Part shown: one piece after another, positions 8,818-16,723 of the stretch
How the letters are laid out: the number at the start of each line of letters is the position of its first letter
How positions within the stretch are numbered: the first letter of the stretch is position 1
Source of the DNA: Segatella maculosa DSM 19339 = JCM 15638
GTDB taxonomy: Bacteria > Bacteroidota > Bacteroidia > Bacteroidales > Bacteroidaceae
Direction of reading: 5' to 3'
NCBI RefSeq assembly: GCF_000382385.1
Contig: NZ_KB908321.1
Location: 124,001 to 188,000, forward strand
DNA: 64,000 bases
Translations under genes and position numbers: made by a program
Notes under the pieces: generated by a model
What the model saw: only the letters and a program-made list of their open reading frames with translations
Database searches by the model: none
What the model was told of the DNA's origin: nothing

Positions 8818-8934
8818 CACGCGATGATAAAAAGTAATCCTATATATTATAAAGGTGTGGAGCCGATGCAAAGAAACTTTGATTTCTCTGCATCTTTTAA
8901 CGCTTATTATTTGGCTAATCCAAATAATTTGCTA

Positions 8935-8956
8935 ACACACACACACACACACACAC
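8935..8956. repeat. CA dinucleotide microsatellite, 11 units
   Basis: An uninterrupted run of eleven AC units, flanked by the 5-base inverted pair GCTAA/TTAGC. Such runs change length by slippage. It lies in the transcribed leader between the promoter and the fimbrillin genes. Confidence 0.9.
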
Positions 8957-9019
8957 TTAGCGCACCTGGCGTTTAAACGTCTTCACGTACGCGCGCGCGG
9001 AGAGCGCGTAACCCCAATA

Positions 9020-9057
9020 AACAAAGGGCTTCTCGGAGTTCCCTTTGTTCATATTTT
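9020..9057 (+). terminator. Terminator-like hairpin ending the candidate RNA
   Basis: A 9-bp perfect stem (9020-9028 with 9041-9049) with a 12-nt loop, followed by CATATTTT. The T tract is short, so termination may be partial. Confidence 0.5.
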
Positions 9058-9107
9058 CGTGTCCCTTTACGAGCAAAAAATGAACGAAATAACGTCACAA
9101 AATATGC

Positions 9108-9438
9108 GGACGCACGAGCCGTGCGTCCCTACATACATTCGCAAACGAGAAGACGCAAAAGGAGGCAAACGAAAAGACGCAAGAGCATGTAGGGACGCAC
9201 GGCTCGTGCGTCCACTTACCACGGTTGACGAGTTGGCAATTAGCAGGGCATTGGAGCGGACGCACGAGCCGTGCGTCCCTACATGCATTCGCAAACAAAA
9301 AGACGCAAAAGGAAGCAAACGAAAAGACGCAAGAGCATGTAGGGACGCACGGCTCGTGCGTCCGTTCGCCACGGTTGACGAGTTGGCAGTTAGCGGGCCA
9401 TTGGAGCGGACGCACGGGCCGTGCGTCCCTACATGCGC
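9108..9438. repeat. 150-bp tandem repeat built of paired inverted palindromes
   Basis: Five copies of a 21-bp palindrome (GGACGCAC, 5-base centre, GTGCGTCC) are centred at 9118, 9203, 9268, 9353 and 9418. The centre alternates GAGCC, GGCTC, GAGCC, GGCTC, GGGCC, so successive copies face opposite ways, and the arms extend into the flanks for about 29 bp in total. Together they form a 150-bp period, about 2.3 copies. Because 150 is a multiple of 3, long open frames run through on both strands; they have the composition of repeat, not of coding sequence, and I do not call them genes. Confidence 0.9.
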
Positions 9439-9493
9439 CATGCACGCAACGAGACAAGGAAAGCAAATATATTCACCCTATAAATTAGAGATT

Positions 9494-9730
9494 ATGAAAG
9501 AACAGAAAGAAAGACGACATTACATTGCCCCTCGGTGCACCGTCGTACCGGTGGAGGAGGACCATCTCTTGCAGGCTGCCAGCGGCAATGCAGGAAAGAT
9601 TGGCTATGGCGGAGACGGTGGAGACGCCAAACGCAACACAGGCGTAGAGGAGTGGGAAGAGGAAGCCTCCCCCAACCCCTCCGAAGGAGGGGAGAATACC
9701 CTGCCAAGCTATAATGTGTGGGAAGAGTAA
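9494..9730 (+). CDS. Small protein upstream of fimbrillin-like lipoprotein
   Basis: This 78-residue frame begins MKEQKERRHYIAPRCTVVPV and continues with HLLQAASGNAGKIGYGGDGGD, ending in NVWEE. This layout (basic start, YIxPxxxVVxVE, then a glycine/aspartate-rich stretch and an acidic-tryptophan end) is common among short uncharacterised Bacteroidota proteins, often next to surface-protein genes. Function unknown. The frame is open back to 9059, but that part is pure repeat, so I choose the ATG at 9494. Residues SPNPSEGG come from a copy of the GC-rich palindromic element (9664-9700), so the C-terminal region may have been reshaped by it. Confidence 0.6.
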   Translation: MKEQKERRHYIAPRCTVVPVEEDHLLQAASGNAGKIGYGGDGGDAKRNTGVEEWEEEASPNPSEGGENTLPSYNVWEE

Positions 9731-9860
9731 ACAACTAAAAAGCCCACCCCCAGCCCCTCCCAAGGGAGGGGAGGAGCCTCTCCAATCCCTCCCAAGGGAG
9801 GGGAGAGCGAACTGCCCGCAAGCTCGGGCTCCCCTCCTTTGGAGGGGCTGGGGGAGGCTC
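9664..9860. repeat. GC-rich palindromic elements (CCCCTCC...GGAGGGG), four copies
   Basis: Palindromes are centred near 9684, 9762, 9794 and 9839, each with arms of 7-8 bp such as CCCCTCCC/GGGAGGGG. The first three read in one orientation and the last in the other, so the group is itself an inverted arrangement around the small hairpin GCCCG-caagct-CGGGC. The first copy lies inside the coding region of the small protein; the others fill the gap before the lipoprotein start. The same element recurs at 12372-12645, 41830-41960 and 42631-42715. Confidence 0.88.
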
Positions 9861-9878
9861 TTAATAATTATAAAACAA

Positions 9879-11564
9879 ATGAAGATGAAAAGATTGATAA
9901 AGTCAAGCATGTGGCTCGTGGCAGCTGGCCTATTGACCGCCTGCGCGAGCGAAGACACGCAACAGAAGCAAGATGAGAGGAAACAACCGGAGACGAAGTT
10001 CATGGCGACGTTTACGGGTGCCCATCTGGTCAAGAGAAACAGTCAGGCAAAGAGCCGCACCACGGCCACGCACACACGGGGCAGCGAAGCCAAAGTGTTT
10101 TGGACGGCGACCGACAAGATTTGGGTAAAGGCCGACGACGGCCGGTTCTACCAGAGCGAGGCCGCCGACTTCGCCGCATCGGCCACACCGGCCGACCACT
10201 CGCGCGCCAACTTCCACCTTAGCGCAGGCTTCTACGCAACGCCCACTGCCGAAGTGCGCTACACGGGCGCGAGCACCGACGTCGACCACGTGACAATCGC
10301 CGCCGCACAGACACAAGCCTCGCCCAACGACTTCAGCCATCTCGGCGCAGCGGGCGACTGCGGAACGGCCACGGCCCACAGCGGTGCCCTCGCAGCAGGC
10401 GACTACGAGTTCACCCTCGACCACAAGGCCAGCTACCTCTGCTTCGTGCCCCGCTGCATGCACACCGGCCTCGGCCCGAACGTGAAGCTGACAAAGATTG
10501 TAGTCACGGCCGACAAGCCCATTGCCGGCACCTACGACTTCAGCGACGGCACACTCAAGGACAAGACACCCACCGGCGGCTCCAACACCATCACCCTGAA
10601 CCTCGGCAGCGCCAACGACTTCTCGCTGAACACCACCACCGACAACCTCGCCATGAACGCGGCCTACATGGTTCTCGCCCCCGGCACCTACAACCTCACG
10701 ATAGCCTACACGCTCAAAGACGTCAACGGCGTCAGCGGCGACCTCATCAAGACCGAGACCGGCTTTGCATGCCCCGAGGGGCAGATACGTGACATCACGG
10801 CCAACCTCACACCGCCGCCCGCACCACCCTTCAACGCCCCCAAATACTATATGTGGGACGCACAGGAGGACTATTGGCACGGCTACGAGAGCGAGCAGCC
10901 CACCGCCAACGAGGAAAAAGGAGAGCATTACCCAAAGAACAACACCGACCCACGCTGGTACAGCGAACGCAAGACCCCCTTTCATGTCCCTAATGACGCG
11001 CAGACTGCGCTCTTCAAGAAGCTTCCCAACGCGAACGAGATCGTATGGTATATCCGCAAGGGCAATCCCCATTGGGAGGAGGGCATCTATGTCAAAGACA
11101 ACCATCTTTTGAGCATGGGCGGCCTATGGCTTAAAAAGAAGAGCGTCATCGTGGCCGACCTCATTGCGCACGAAGGCTATCCCGCCACGCTCACGTGGGA
11201 AAAGATGAAAGAGGTCTATGGTCCTGATCCCGGCACTGCCGCTGATCCCATAGGTGGTAATTTTGGTGACAAAATGGATTACCGAAAGGATGACAATCCC
11301 GCTCGTCCAAACTCCGCAGCAGGGGCGACCCCTATTCTGGGCCGGCCGTTGGCTACGGAGATAGGCAACTATTTCTACCTTCCCGCATTGGGCTGGACAT
11401 GGAGGGGTGAGCTACGCAACTATGGAAACTACGCCCAGTATCAGACCTCGAGCGGGGAACCAGGCACCACTGATAGGTCGTACCTACTGACATTTCAAAG
11501 AATCGGTATTGACGCTAGATACGTGACCCGCGAAACGGGAGCCTTGGTGCAGGAGTTCGAGTAG
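9879..11564 (+). CDS. Fimbrillin-like surface lipoprotein
   Basis: The 561-residue protein starts with a lipoprotein signal (MWLVAAGLLTACAS, acylated cysteine about residue 24). Residues about 70-330 follow the fimbrillin-family plan: a WTATDKIWV start of the first domain, a stretch matching the domain where DHKASYLCF lies, and PAPGTYNLTI-type strands. The last 60 residues (YFYLPALGWTWRG to the end) resemble the C-terminal module found in many Bacteroidota surface proteins. Such proteins are exported as lipoproteins, processed and built into fimbriae or displayed. The frame is open back to 9714 through repeats, but the ATG at 9879 precedes the signal peptide directly. The first two thirds are strikingly GC-rich and the last third (from about 11220) is less so. 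Confidence 0.78.
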   Translation: MKMKRLIKSSMWLVAAGLLTACASEDTQQKQDERKQPETKFMATFTGAHLVKRNSQAKSRTTATHTRGSEAKVFWTATDKIWVKADDGRFYQSEAADFAASATPADHSRANFHLSAGFYATPTAEVRYTGASTDVDHVTIAAAQTQASPNDFSHLGAAGDCGTATAHSGALAAGDYEFTLDHKASYLCFVPRCMHTGLGPNVKLTKIVVTADKPIAGTYDFSDGTLKDKTPTGGSNTITLNLGSANDFSLNTTTDNLAMNAAYMVLAPGTYNLTIAYTLKDVNGVSGDLIKTETGFACPEGQIRDITANLTPPPAPPFNAPKYYMWDAQEDYWHGYESEQPTANEEKGEHYPKNNTDPRWYSERKTPFHVPNDAQTALFKKLPNANEIVWYIRKGNPHWEEGIYVKDNHLLSMGGLWLKKKSVIVADLIAHEGYPATLTWEKMKEVYGPDPGTAADPIGGNFGDKMDYRKDDNPARPNSAAGATPILGRPLATEIGNYFYLPALGWTWRGELRNYGNYAQYQTSSGEPGTTDRSYLLTFQRIGIDARYVTRETGALVQEFE

Positions 11565-11650
11565 CGGCGCGTGGCGGCACATCTCCCCCCTCGGAACGAA
11601 ATGAGAGGTGGATGTCACGAGCGTGAGACCCGGCGAAGACAGGCCGCCAA

Positions 11651-11885
11651 GCGTGTTCCGTGCTCACGATGAGACGAGTGTTCCGTACTCGTTGTAGCGA
11701 GTGTTCCGTACTCGTTGTGACGAGTGTTCCGTACTCGTTGTAGCGAGTGTTCCGTACTCGTTGTGACGAGTGTTCCGTACTCGTTGTAGCGAGTGTTCCG
11801 TACTCGTTGTGACGAGTGTTCCGTACTCGTTGTAGCGAGTGTTCCGCACTCATAATGATGCGTGTTCCGCACCCTTCGAAAAGGG
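11651..11885. repeat. Tandem palindromic array, exact 23-bp step
   Basis: Units with the core GAGTGTTCCGTACTC begin at 11676, 11699, 11722, 11745, 11768, 11791, 11814, 11837 and 11860, each exactly 23 bp apart; a diverged first copy is at 11651. The 8-base linkers alternate between GTTGTAGC and GTTGTGAC, so the higher-order unit is 46 bp. The same core occurs in the array at 35598-35896. It fills most of the 356-bp gap before the HU-like gene; short open frames through it are not genes. Confidence 0.92.
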
Positions 11886-11920
11886 TGCTTCATATATGTT
11901 AAACTTAATCAATTACAAAC

Positions 11921-12355
11921 ATGATCGAATTTGAAATCAAATCGAAGAAACAGACGATTGGTGCAAAGAAGGGCCAAACGGTGTACTACGCCGTGGCCAA
12001 GAACAACAACCGCATGACACTCGACGCCGTGTGCCAGCAAATCGTAGACGAGACGTCGCTCTCCTACGGCGACGTGATGAACGCGCTCACCACGCTGGCC
12101 CGCCTCGTGTGCCGCGGGCTGAAGATGGGCTTCAGCGTAGACTTGGGTGAACTCGGTGCCCTGCGCGTCTACTACCCCTCGAAGATGGTGGACAAGAAGG
12201 AGGACGTGACTGCCGCCTCGCTCAAGACCCCGAAAATCGTGTTCTCGCCGAAAGGCAAGATGCGCGAGGCTGCCAAGACGGCCGAGGTGAGCGTGAACAA
12301 CCCGGCGCGGAAGAAGAAGAAAGAGGAAGGAGGAATTGGGCAGCACGGGAATTAA
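11921..12355 (+). CDS. HU-family DNA-binding protein with basic tail
   Basis: The 144-residue protein belongs to the HU-like group of Bacteroidota. Residues 1-105 match the HU-type fold (TLDAVCQQIVDETSLSYGDV, then GELGALRVYY for the arm region), preceded by a short N-terminal extension, and the tail carries a lysine/arginine run (ARKKKKEEGG). HU-type proteins bend and wrap DNA as dimers. It stands alone, with a 23-bp palindromic array upstream and a GC-rich palindromic group downstream, so a link with these arrays is conceivable but unproven. Stand-alone start at 11921 is the first ATG after the array. Family firm, targets unknown. Confidence 0.85.
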   Translation: MIEFEIKSKKQTIGAKKGQTVYYAVAKNNNRMTLDAVCQQIVDETSLSYGDVMNALTTLARLVCRGLKMGFSVDLGELGALRVYYPSKMVDKKEDVTAASLKTPKIVFSPKGKMREAAKTAEVSVNNPARKKKKEEGGIGQHGN

Positions 12356-12371
12356 AGCCCTCAAACCCACC

Positions 12372-12645
12372 CCCTGACACCCACCCCCGGCCCCTCCCGA
12401 AGGGAGGGGAGGAGAGCCTCCCCCCCCCAGCCCCCTCCAAAGGAGGGGGAGAAGCCCACCCCTAACCCCTCCCGAGGGAGGGGGAAATATGCAAATAGAC
12501 CTTGCGAACACTTTAGTTCACAAGGCCTATTTTTGTTTATTATGTATTGTTCATCATTGCCCGCAAGCTCGGTCTCCCCCTCCTTCGGAGGGGGTTGGGG
12601 GGAGGCTCTCTCCCCTCCTTTGGGAGGGGTTGGGGGTGGGCTTTT
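12372..12645. repeat. GC-rich palindromic elements around a central terminator
   Basis: Three copies of the CCCCTCC/GGAGGGG palindrome (centres near 12400, 12440 and 12474) lie on the left in one orientation, and two copies (about 12580 and 12615) on the right in the other. They flank the terminator at 12493-12532, so the 290-bp gap between two convergent genes is roughly one large inverted repeat. Same element as at 9664-9860 and 41830-41960. Confidence 0.88.
12493..12532. terminator. Bidirectional terminator between HU-like gene and M13 peptidase gene
   Basis: AAATAG (12493-12498) pairs with CTATTT (12527-12532), CCTTG (12500-12504) with CAAGG (12521-12525), and GAAC (12506-12509) with GTTC (12516-12519), with single mismatches between the blocks. 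A T-rich run follows on the plus strand. It lies between two convergent genes and could serve both. Confidence 0.75.
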
Positions 12646-12647
12646 TA

Positions 12648-14678
12648 TTACCAAAGCTGCAAGCGTGCAGACTCCGGCAAATAAAGCTTGTCGCCCGGCT
12701 TCACGTTCCACACTTTGTAGAAGGCGTCGATGTGGGGCAACGCACCATTCACGCGCCATTCGCCCAATGAATGTGGGTCGCGCTTCACGCGGTTGCGTAT
12801 CTCTTTCTCGGTGATGTTCTGTCCCCAGACGCCGGCATAGGCCAGGAAGAAGCGTTGCAAGGGTGTAAATCCGTCTTTGTCTTTTAAATGCTTCTTCGCC
12901 ATGACATTCATCAACGCATGGTAGGCAACCTGCAGACCGCCGTGGTCGGCAAGGTTCTCGCCCAACGTGAATTTTCCGTTGGCGTGGAGCCCGGGTAGCA
13001 CTTCTATGCCGTCGAAGAAATCGGAATATAGCTTTGCCCGTTTCTCGAAGCCCTTGGCATCGTCGGCCGTCCACCAGTCTTTCATGTTTCCGTCTGCATC
13101 ATATTGCCGACCTTGATCATCAAATCCGTGGGTCATTTCATGTCCGATGACCACGCCGATGGCACCGTAGTTGAAGGCTTCGTCGGCCTTAGGGTCGAAG
13201 AACGGATATTGCAGAATGCCGGCGGGGAAGCAAATCTCGTTTGTCGTCGGGTTGTAGTAGGCATTCACCGTCTGGGGTGTCATTCCCCACTCTTCGCGGT
13301 CGACGGGCTTTCCGGCCTTGTCTGCGATTTCTTTGTCGTGGGCAAACTGGCGGCAGGCCATCACGTTCTCATAATAGCTCTTCGCCGGGTCGATTGTGAG
13401 TCGGCTGTAGTCGGTCCATTTATCGGGATAGCCTATTTTCACGTAGAATTTATCCAACTTGGCATGCGCATTGCGCTTCGTTGCGTCGCTCATCCATGTC
13501 TGTGCATCGATACGTTCGCCGAGGCTCACTTTGAGATTGTTCACGAGTTCGAGCATCATCTTTTTAGACGATTCGGGGAAGTAACGCTTGACATACATTC
13601 TGCCCAAAGCTTCGCCCATCTGTGCCTCCACCTGATTGGTGGCGCGCTTCCAAAGCGGATAATCCTCCTTGCGTCCGCTCATGGTCTTGCCAAAGAAGTC
13701 GAAGCTGGCCTCGCGTATCTCGTCGGTGAGATAATTCGCACTCCTGCTGATGACGTCCCACTCCATGAGTGCCTTGACATCATTGACCGATTGAAGCGAA
13801 ACGAGTTTGTCGAGTCCGGTCATAAACGCAGGCTGGCCGACGATGACATGCTGGATATATTCAGACTTGATGCCCTCGGCATTGGCAAGCTGCTCGATGG
13901 GAATATTTGGGTAATCGGCTTTGAGTTCTGCCAACGACATCTTGTTGTAGTTTGCCTGTGGGTCGCGCAGTTCGGTCATGCTCTTGGAAATCAAAGCTAC
14001 GAGCGTTTCCTGACGGAACAGGTCGTTGCTGCGCTGCTCGGCTTCGGCCTCACTGAAACCGTAAAGGCGGAACATGCGGTCGATATATTTCTTATACGCC
14101 TCACGGATAGCTACGGTTGCAGAGTCGTTATTGAGATAATAATCCTTCTGGCCGAGCGTCAGTCCACTCTGATAGATATTCAGAATATTGTTCCTCACGT
14201 CTTTCTCATCGGCTCCAAAGCCTGCAGCATACTGCACGCCATAGCCTTGAGCGGCATATTTCAACTGCAGCGCACGGAGTTCTTTAATGGTTTTGGCGCC
14301 TTCGATTTCCTCCAACAATCCCTTGACGGGTGCGATGCCGGATTTGTTTCGACGCTCGACGTCAAGAGCCAGCTTGTAGAAATCAGAAAGTTTCTGCTCA
14401 ATGGTTCCCTGCTTGTACTTCTTTTTCTGCAGTTCTCCAAGAATGGTGTTGATACGTTTGTTGTTGTCCTCTTGTAATTGGTCAAAGCTGCCGAAACGAC
14501 TATATGCCGCAGGGAGCGGGTTGTTCTTTTGCCAACCACCGGTGGCAAATCGATAAAAATCGTCTTGTGGACGCACCGACCTGTCGAAGTTCTTTTCGTA
14601 GAGTCCCGATTGGTCTTGTGCCGTTCCCATAATAGGAGCAATTGCCATCATCATCGGAATAATTTTCTTTATTTTCAT
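12648..14678 (-). CDS. Secreted M13-family zinc metallopeptidase (PepO/neprilysin-like)
   Basis: M13 peptidases cut peptides of up to about 40 residues. The 676-residue protein has a signal peptide (MKIKKIIPMMMAIAPIMGTAQ), the N-terminal M13 region (DDFYRFATGGW), the zinc-binding HEMTH at residues 513-517 followed by GFDDQGRQYD, the third-ligand motif ENLADHGG, and ends with the conserved RLQLW-type tail. Length is normal for the family. It begins 17 bp after the ABC-F gene on the same strand, with no promoter of its own visible, so the two are probably cotranscribed. It most likely works in the periplasm in peptide nutrition. Confidence 0.94.
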   Translation of the reverse strand: MKIKKIIPMMMAIAPIMGTAQDQSGLYEKNFDRSVRPQDDFYRFATGGWQKNNPLPAAYSRFGSFDQLQEDNNKRINTILGELQKKKYKQGTIEQKLSDFYKLALDVERRNKSGIAPVKGLLEEIEGAKTIKELRALQLKYAAQGYGVQYAAGFGADEKDVRNNILNIYQSGLTLGQKDYYLNNDSATVAIREAYKKYIDRMFRLYGFSEAEAEQRSNDLFRQETLVALISKSMTELRDPQANYNKMSLAELKADYPNIPIEQLANAEGIKSEYIQHVIVGQPAFMTGLDKLVSLQSVNDVKALMEWDVISRSANYLTDEIREASFDFFGKTMSGRKEDYPLWKRATNQVEAQMGEALGRMYVKRYFPESSKKMMLELVNNLKVSLGERIDAQTWMSDATKRNAHAKLDKFYVKIGYPDKWTDYSRLTIDPAKSYYENVMACRQFAHDKEIADKAGKPVDREEWGMTPQTVNAYYNPTTNEICFPAGILQYPFFDPKADEAFNYGAIGVVIGHEMTHGFDDQGRQYDADGNMKDWWTADDAKGFEKRAKLYSDFFDGIEVLPGLHANGKFTLGENLADHGGLQVAYHALMNVMAKKHLKDKDGFTPLQRFFLAYAGVWGQNITEKEIRNRVKRDPHSLGEWRVNGALPHIDAFYKVWNVKPGDKLYLPESARLQLW

Positions 14679-14695
14679 GCTTATAACTTAATATG

Positions 14696-16636
14696 TTAGA
14701 CATTATTTTTCAATTCACTTAACGATTCGGAGAGCATGAACCATCGTTCGTTCTCTTCGTCGATTTTCTGTTTGACGGAAGTATATTCCGTGACCAGTTC
14801 CATATTAGAGGCGTTCTTTGCGTCCATCAGCAAGCTATCAAGTTCTTTGATTCGCTTTTCCATGGCTGTGATCCGTTTCTCGCTTTCCTTCACGGAACGT
14901 TCCACCTTATTGATTTTCTTTTGCAGTTCTTTGCGCTCCAGATAACTCGGTTTACCAACCTTTTCTGCCGTCACTTTGTTTTCAGGCACCTTTTCCTCGA
15001 CCTGCCCGTCCACGGCTTGCTGAATGGTATCTGCATGATGCACACGCAGGTAATCATAAATTCCGCCCAAATGTTCAATGACCTTGCCGTCGGCGAATTC
15101 AAACACCTTGTCAACGAGTCCATCCAAGAACTCACGGTCATGGCTGACAATAATCGCCGTTCCGTCAAAAGCCTTGATGGCTTCTTTTAATACATCTTTG
15201 GAAGGAAGGTCCAAATGGTTGGTAGGTTCATCAAGTATCAGCAGGTTCACAGGCGCGAGCAACAGCTTTATCATTGCCAAACGACTACGTTCTCCACCGC
15301 TCAAGACCTTTACTTTCTTATCGGAGACCTCACCGCCAAACATAAAGGCACCAAGCAGGTTGTTAATCTTCAGCCGCATGTCGCCCGTTGCCACTTGGTC
15401 TATTGTGTCATAAACGCTAAGGGTATCATCAAGGAGCTGTGCTTGGTTCTGGGCAAAATAGCCGATTTGCACGTTATGTCCTATCTTCAGTTTCCCCGTG
15501 AAAGGGATTTCGCCCATGATGCATTTCACAAGCGTAGACTTTCCGGCACCGTTCTTCCCGACAAAAGCCACTTTCTCGCCTCGCTTGATGGTAAGCGTCA
15601 CATGCTCAAAGACAACGTGGTCGCCATAGCTCTTCCCGACCTCGTCGCAGATGACGGGGTAATCTCCGCTGCGCAGACAAGGGGGGAATTTCAAGTGCAT
15701 CACCTTATTGTCGACCTCGTCTACCTCTATCGGGACAATTTTTTCCAACTGCCTGATGCGTTGCTGCACTTGCACGGCTTTCGTGGCCTGATATCTGAAC
15801 CTTTCTATAAAAGCCTTCGTGTCCGCAATTTCCTTTTGCTGATTCTCATAGGCACGCAGTTGCTGTTCGCGACGCTCCTTGCGCAATACGAGGTATTCGT
15901 TGTACTTCACCTTATAATCTTCCACATGTCCGCAGGTGATTTCCAATGTTCTGTTGGTCACGTTGTTGATGAAGGCACGGTCGTGGCTCACCAGCACCAC
16001 AGCGCTTGCGCTCTGCGCCAGAAACTGTTCCAGCCATTGAATGCTCTCAATGTCGAGATGGTTGGTCGGCTCGTCGAGCAGCAGCACATCCGGTTTGCGG
16101 AGCAGTATCTTGGCCAGTTCGATTCTCATGCGCCATCCGCCCGAAAACTCTTTCGTGGGACGCTCAAAGTCATCGCGTGTAAAGCCGAGCCCCGTCAGCG
16201 TGCGTTCGATTTCCGCCTCATAGTTCTCGCCGCCCAGCATCATATAGCGTTCATGCTCCTGCGTGAATCTTTCTACCAACGCAATGTATTCGTCGCTGTC
16301 ATAATCCGTGCGGTCGGCCATCTCCTGTTGCATCTTTTCCAGTCGGGCCTTCATTCTCATATTATCAGAAAAGGCCTTGCGCGTTTCTTCCCTTACGGTA
16401 GTGTCGTCCTGAAGTTTCATCACCTGTGGAAGATATCCGATCGTGGTGTCGTTGGGAATGGAAACGATACCGTCCGTCGGCTGTTGAAGGCCGCTGAGGA
16501 TTTTCAGCAAGGTGGATTTCCCGGCACCATTCTTCCCGACGAGTGCTATTCGGTCGCGGTCGTTCACGACAAAGCTGACATCGACAAACAATGGTTTTAC
16601 ACCAAATTCAACCTTTAAACCTTCTACGGAAATCAT
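14696..16636 (-). CDS. ABC-F family ATPase (ribosome-associated type)
   Basis: ABC-F proteins have two ATPase domains and no membrane part; they act on the ribosome. The 646-residue protein shows two Walker A motifs (GKNGAGKST, both copies), two signature motifs (FSGGWRMR and LSGGERSRL), two Walker B stretches (LLLDEPTNHLD and LILDEPTNHLD), the helical linker between them, and a C-terminal lysine/glutamate-rich coiled coil. It resembles the Uup/YdiF type. The frame is open to 16729, but a consensus promoter lies at 16662-16692, which places transcription start near 16655, so the ATG at 16636 is the start. Housekeeping translation role or antibiotic protection cannot be told apart. Confidence 0.93.
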   Translation of the reverse strand: MISVEGLKVEFGVKPLFVDVSFVVNDRDRIALVGKNGAGKSTLLKILSGLQQPTDGIVSIPNDTTIGYLPQVMKLQDDTTVREETRKAFSDNMRMKARLEKMQQEMADRTDYDSDEYIALVERFTQEHERYMMLGGENYEAEIERTLTGLGFTRDDFERPTKEFSGGWRMRIELAKILLRKPDVLLLDEPTNHLDIESIQWLEQFLAQSASAVVLVSHDRAFINNVTNRTLEITCGHVEDYKVKYNEYLVLRKERREQQLRAYENQQKEIADTKAFIERFRYQATKAVQVQQRIRQLEKIVPIEVDEVDNKVMHLKFPPCLRSGDYPVICDEVGKSYGDHVVFEHVTLTIKRGEKVAFVGKNGAGKSTLVKCIMGEIPFTGKLKIGHNVQIGYFAQNQAQLLDDTLSVYDTIDQVATGDMRLKINNLLGAFMFGGEVSDKKVKVLSGGERSRLAMIKLLLAPVNLLILDEPTNHLDLPSKDVLKEAIKAFDGTAIIVSHDREFLDGLVDKVFEFADGKVIEHLGGIYDYLRVHHADTIQQAVDGQVEEKVPENKVTAEKVGKPSYLERKELQKKINKVERSVKESEKRITAMEKRIKELDSLLMDAKNASNMELVTEYTSVKQKIDEENERWFMLSESLSELKNNV

Positions 16637-16661
16637 TTCAATCTCATTTGTTATGCGCATG

Positions 16662-16692
16662 CAAAGGTATGCATTATCAATAATATGGCAAA
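16662..16692 (-). promoter_or_regulatory. Promoter of the ABC-F / M13 operon
   Basis: On the minus strand TTTG (16692-16689), a 19-bp spacer and TACCTTTG (16669-16662) match the consensus perfectly. It decides the ABC-F start at 16636. Confidence 0.85.
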
Positions 16693-16723
16693 GAAATCGT
16701 CTTGTTTTTATTTTTCGTTCGTC

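Larger units (their letters stand above)
8825..9057 (+). ncRNA. Candidate structured leader or small RNA
   Basis: Starting just after the promoter box at 8817, this stretch holds three hairpins in a row. The first pairs 865-876 with 883-894 of the 8 kb block (8865-8876 with 8883-8894; one A-C mismatch). The second pairs 8906-8914 with 8920-8928 perfectly, with a 5-nt loop. Then GCTAA and TTAGC (8931-8935, 8957-8961) close a loop made of the CA repeat. The third, AACAAAGGG (9020-9028) with CCCTTTGTT (9041-9049), is followed by a short T-rich run and resembles a terminator. It matches no RNA family I recognise. It could be a free small RNA of about 230 nt or an attenuator-like leader. Confidence 0.4.

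Noticed and set aside
9059..9493. N-terminal extension of the small protein and opposite-strand frames of over 120 codons
   Set aside because: They run through the 150-bp repeat, whose period is a multiple of 3 and keeps all frames open; the translation is repetitive and lacks any protein character.
9930..11105. 391-codon minus-strand frame over the fimbrillin-like gene
   Set aside because: Valine/glycine/alanine-rich antisense of a GC-rich gene; the plus strand has a signal peptide and family match.
11515..11893. Minus-strand frames reading RVRNTRYNEYGTL-like repeats
   Set aside because: They are translations of the 23-bp array without start context or promoter.
13104..14477. 457-codon plus-strand frame over the M13 peptidase gene
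   Set aside because: The minus strand holds a complete M13 enzyme with HEMTH; the plus frame has no domain.
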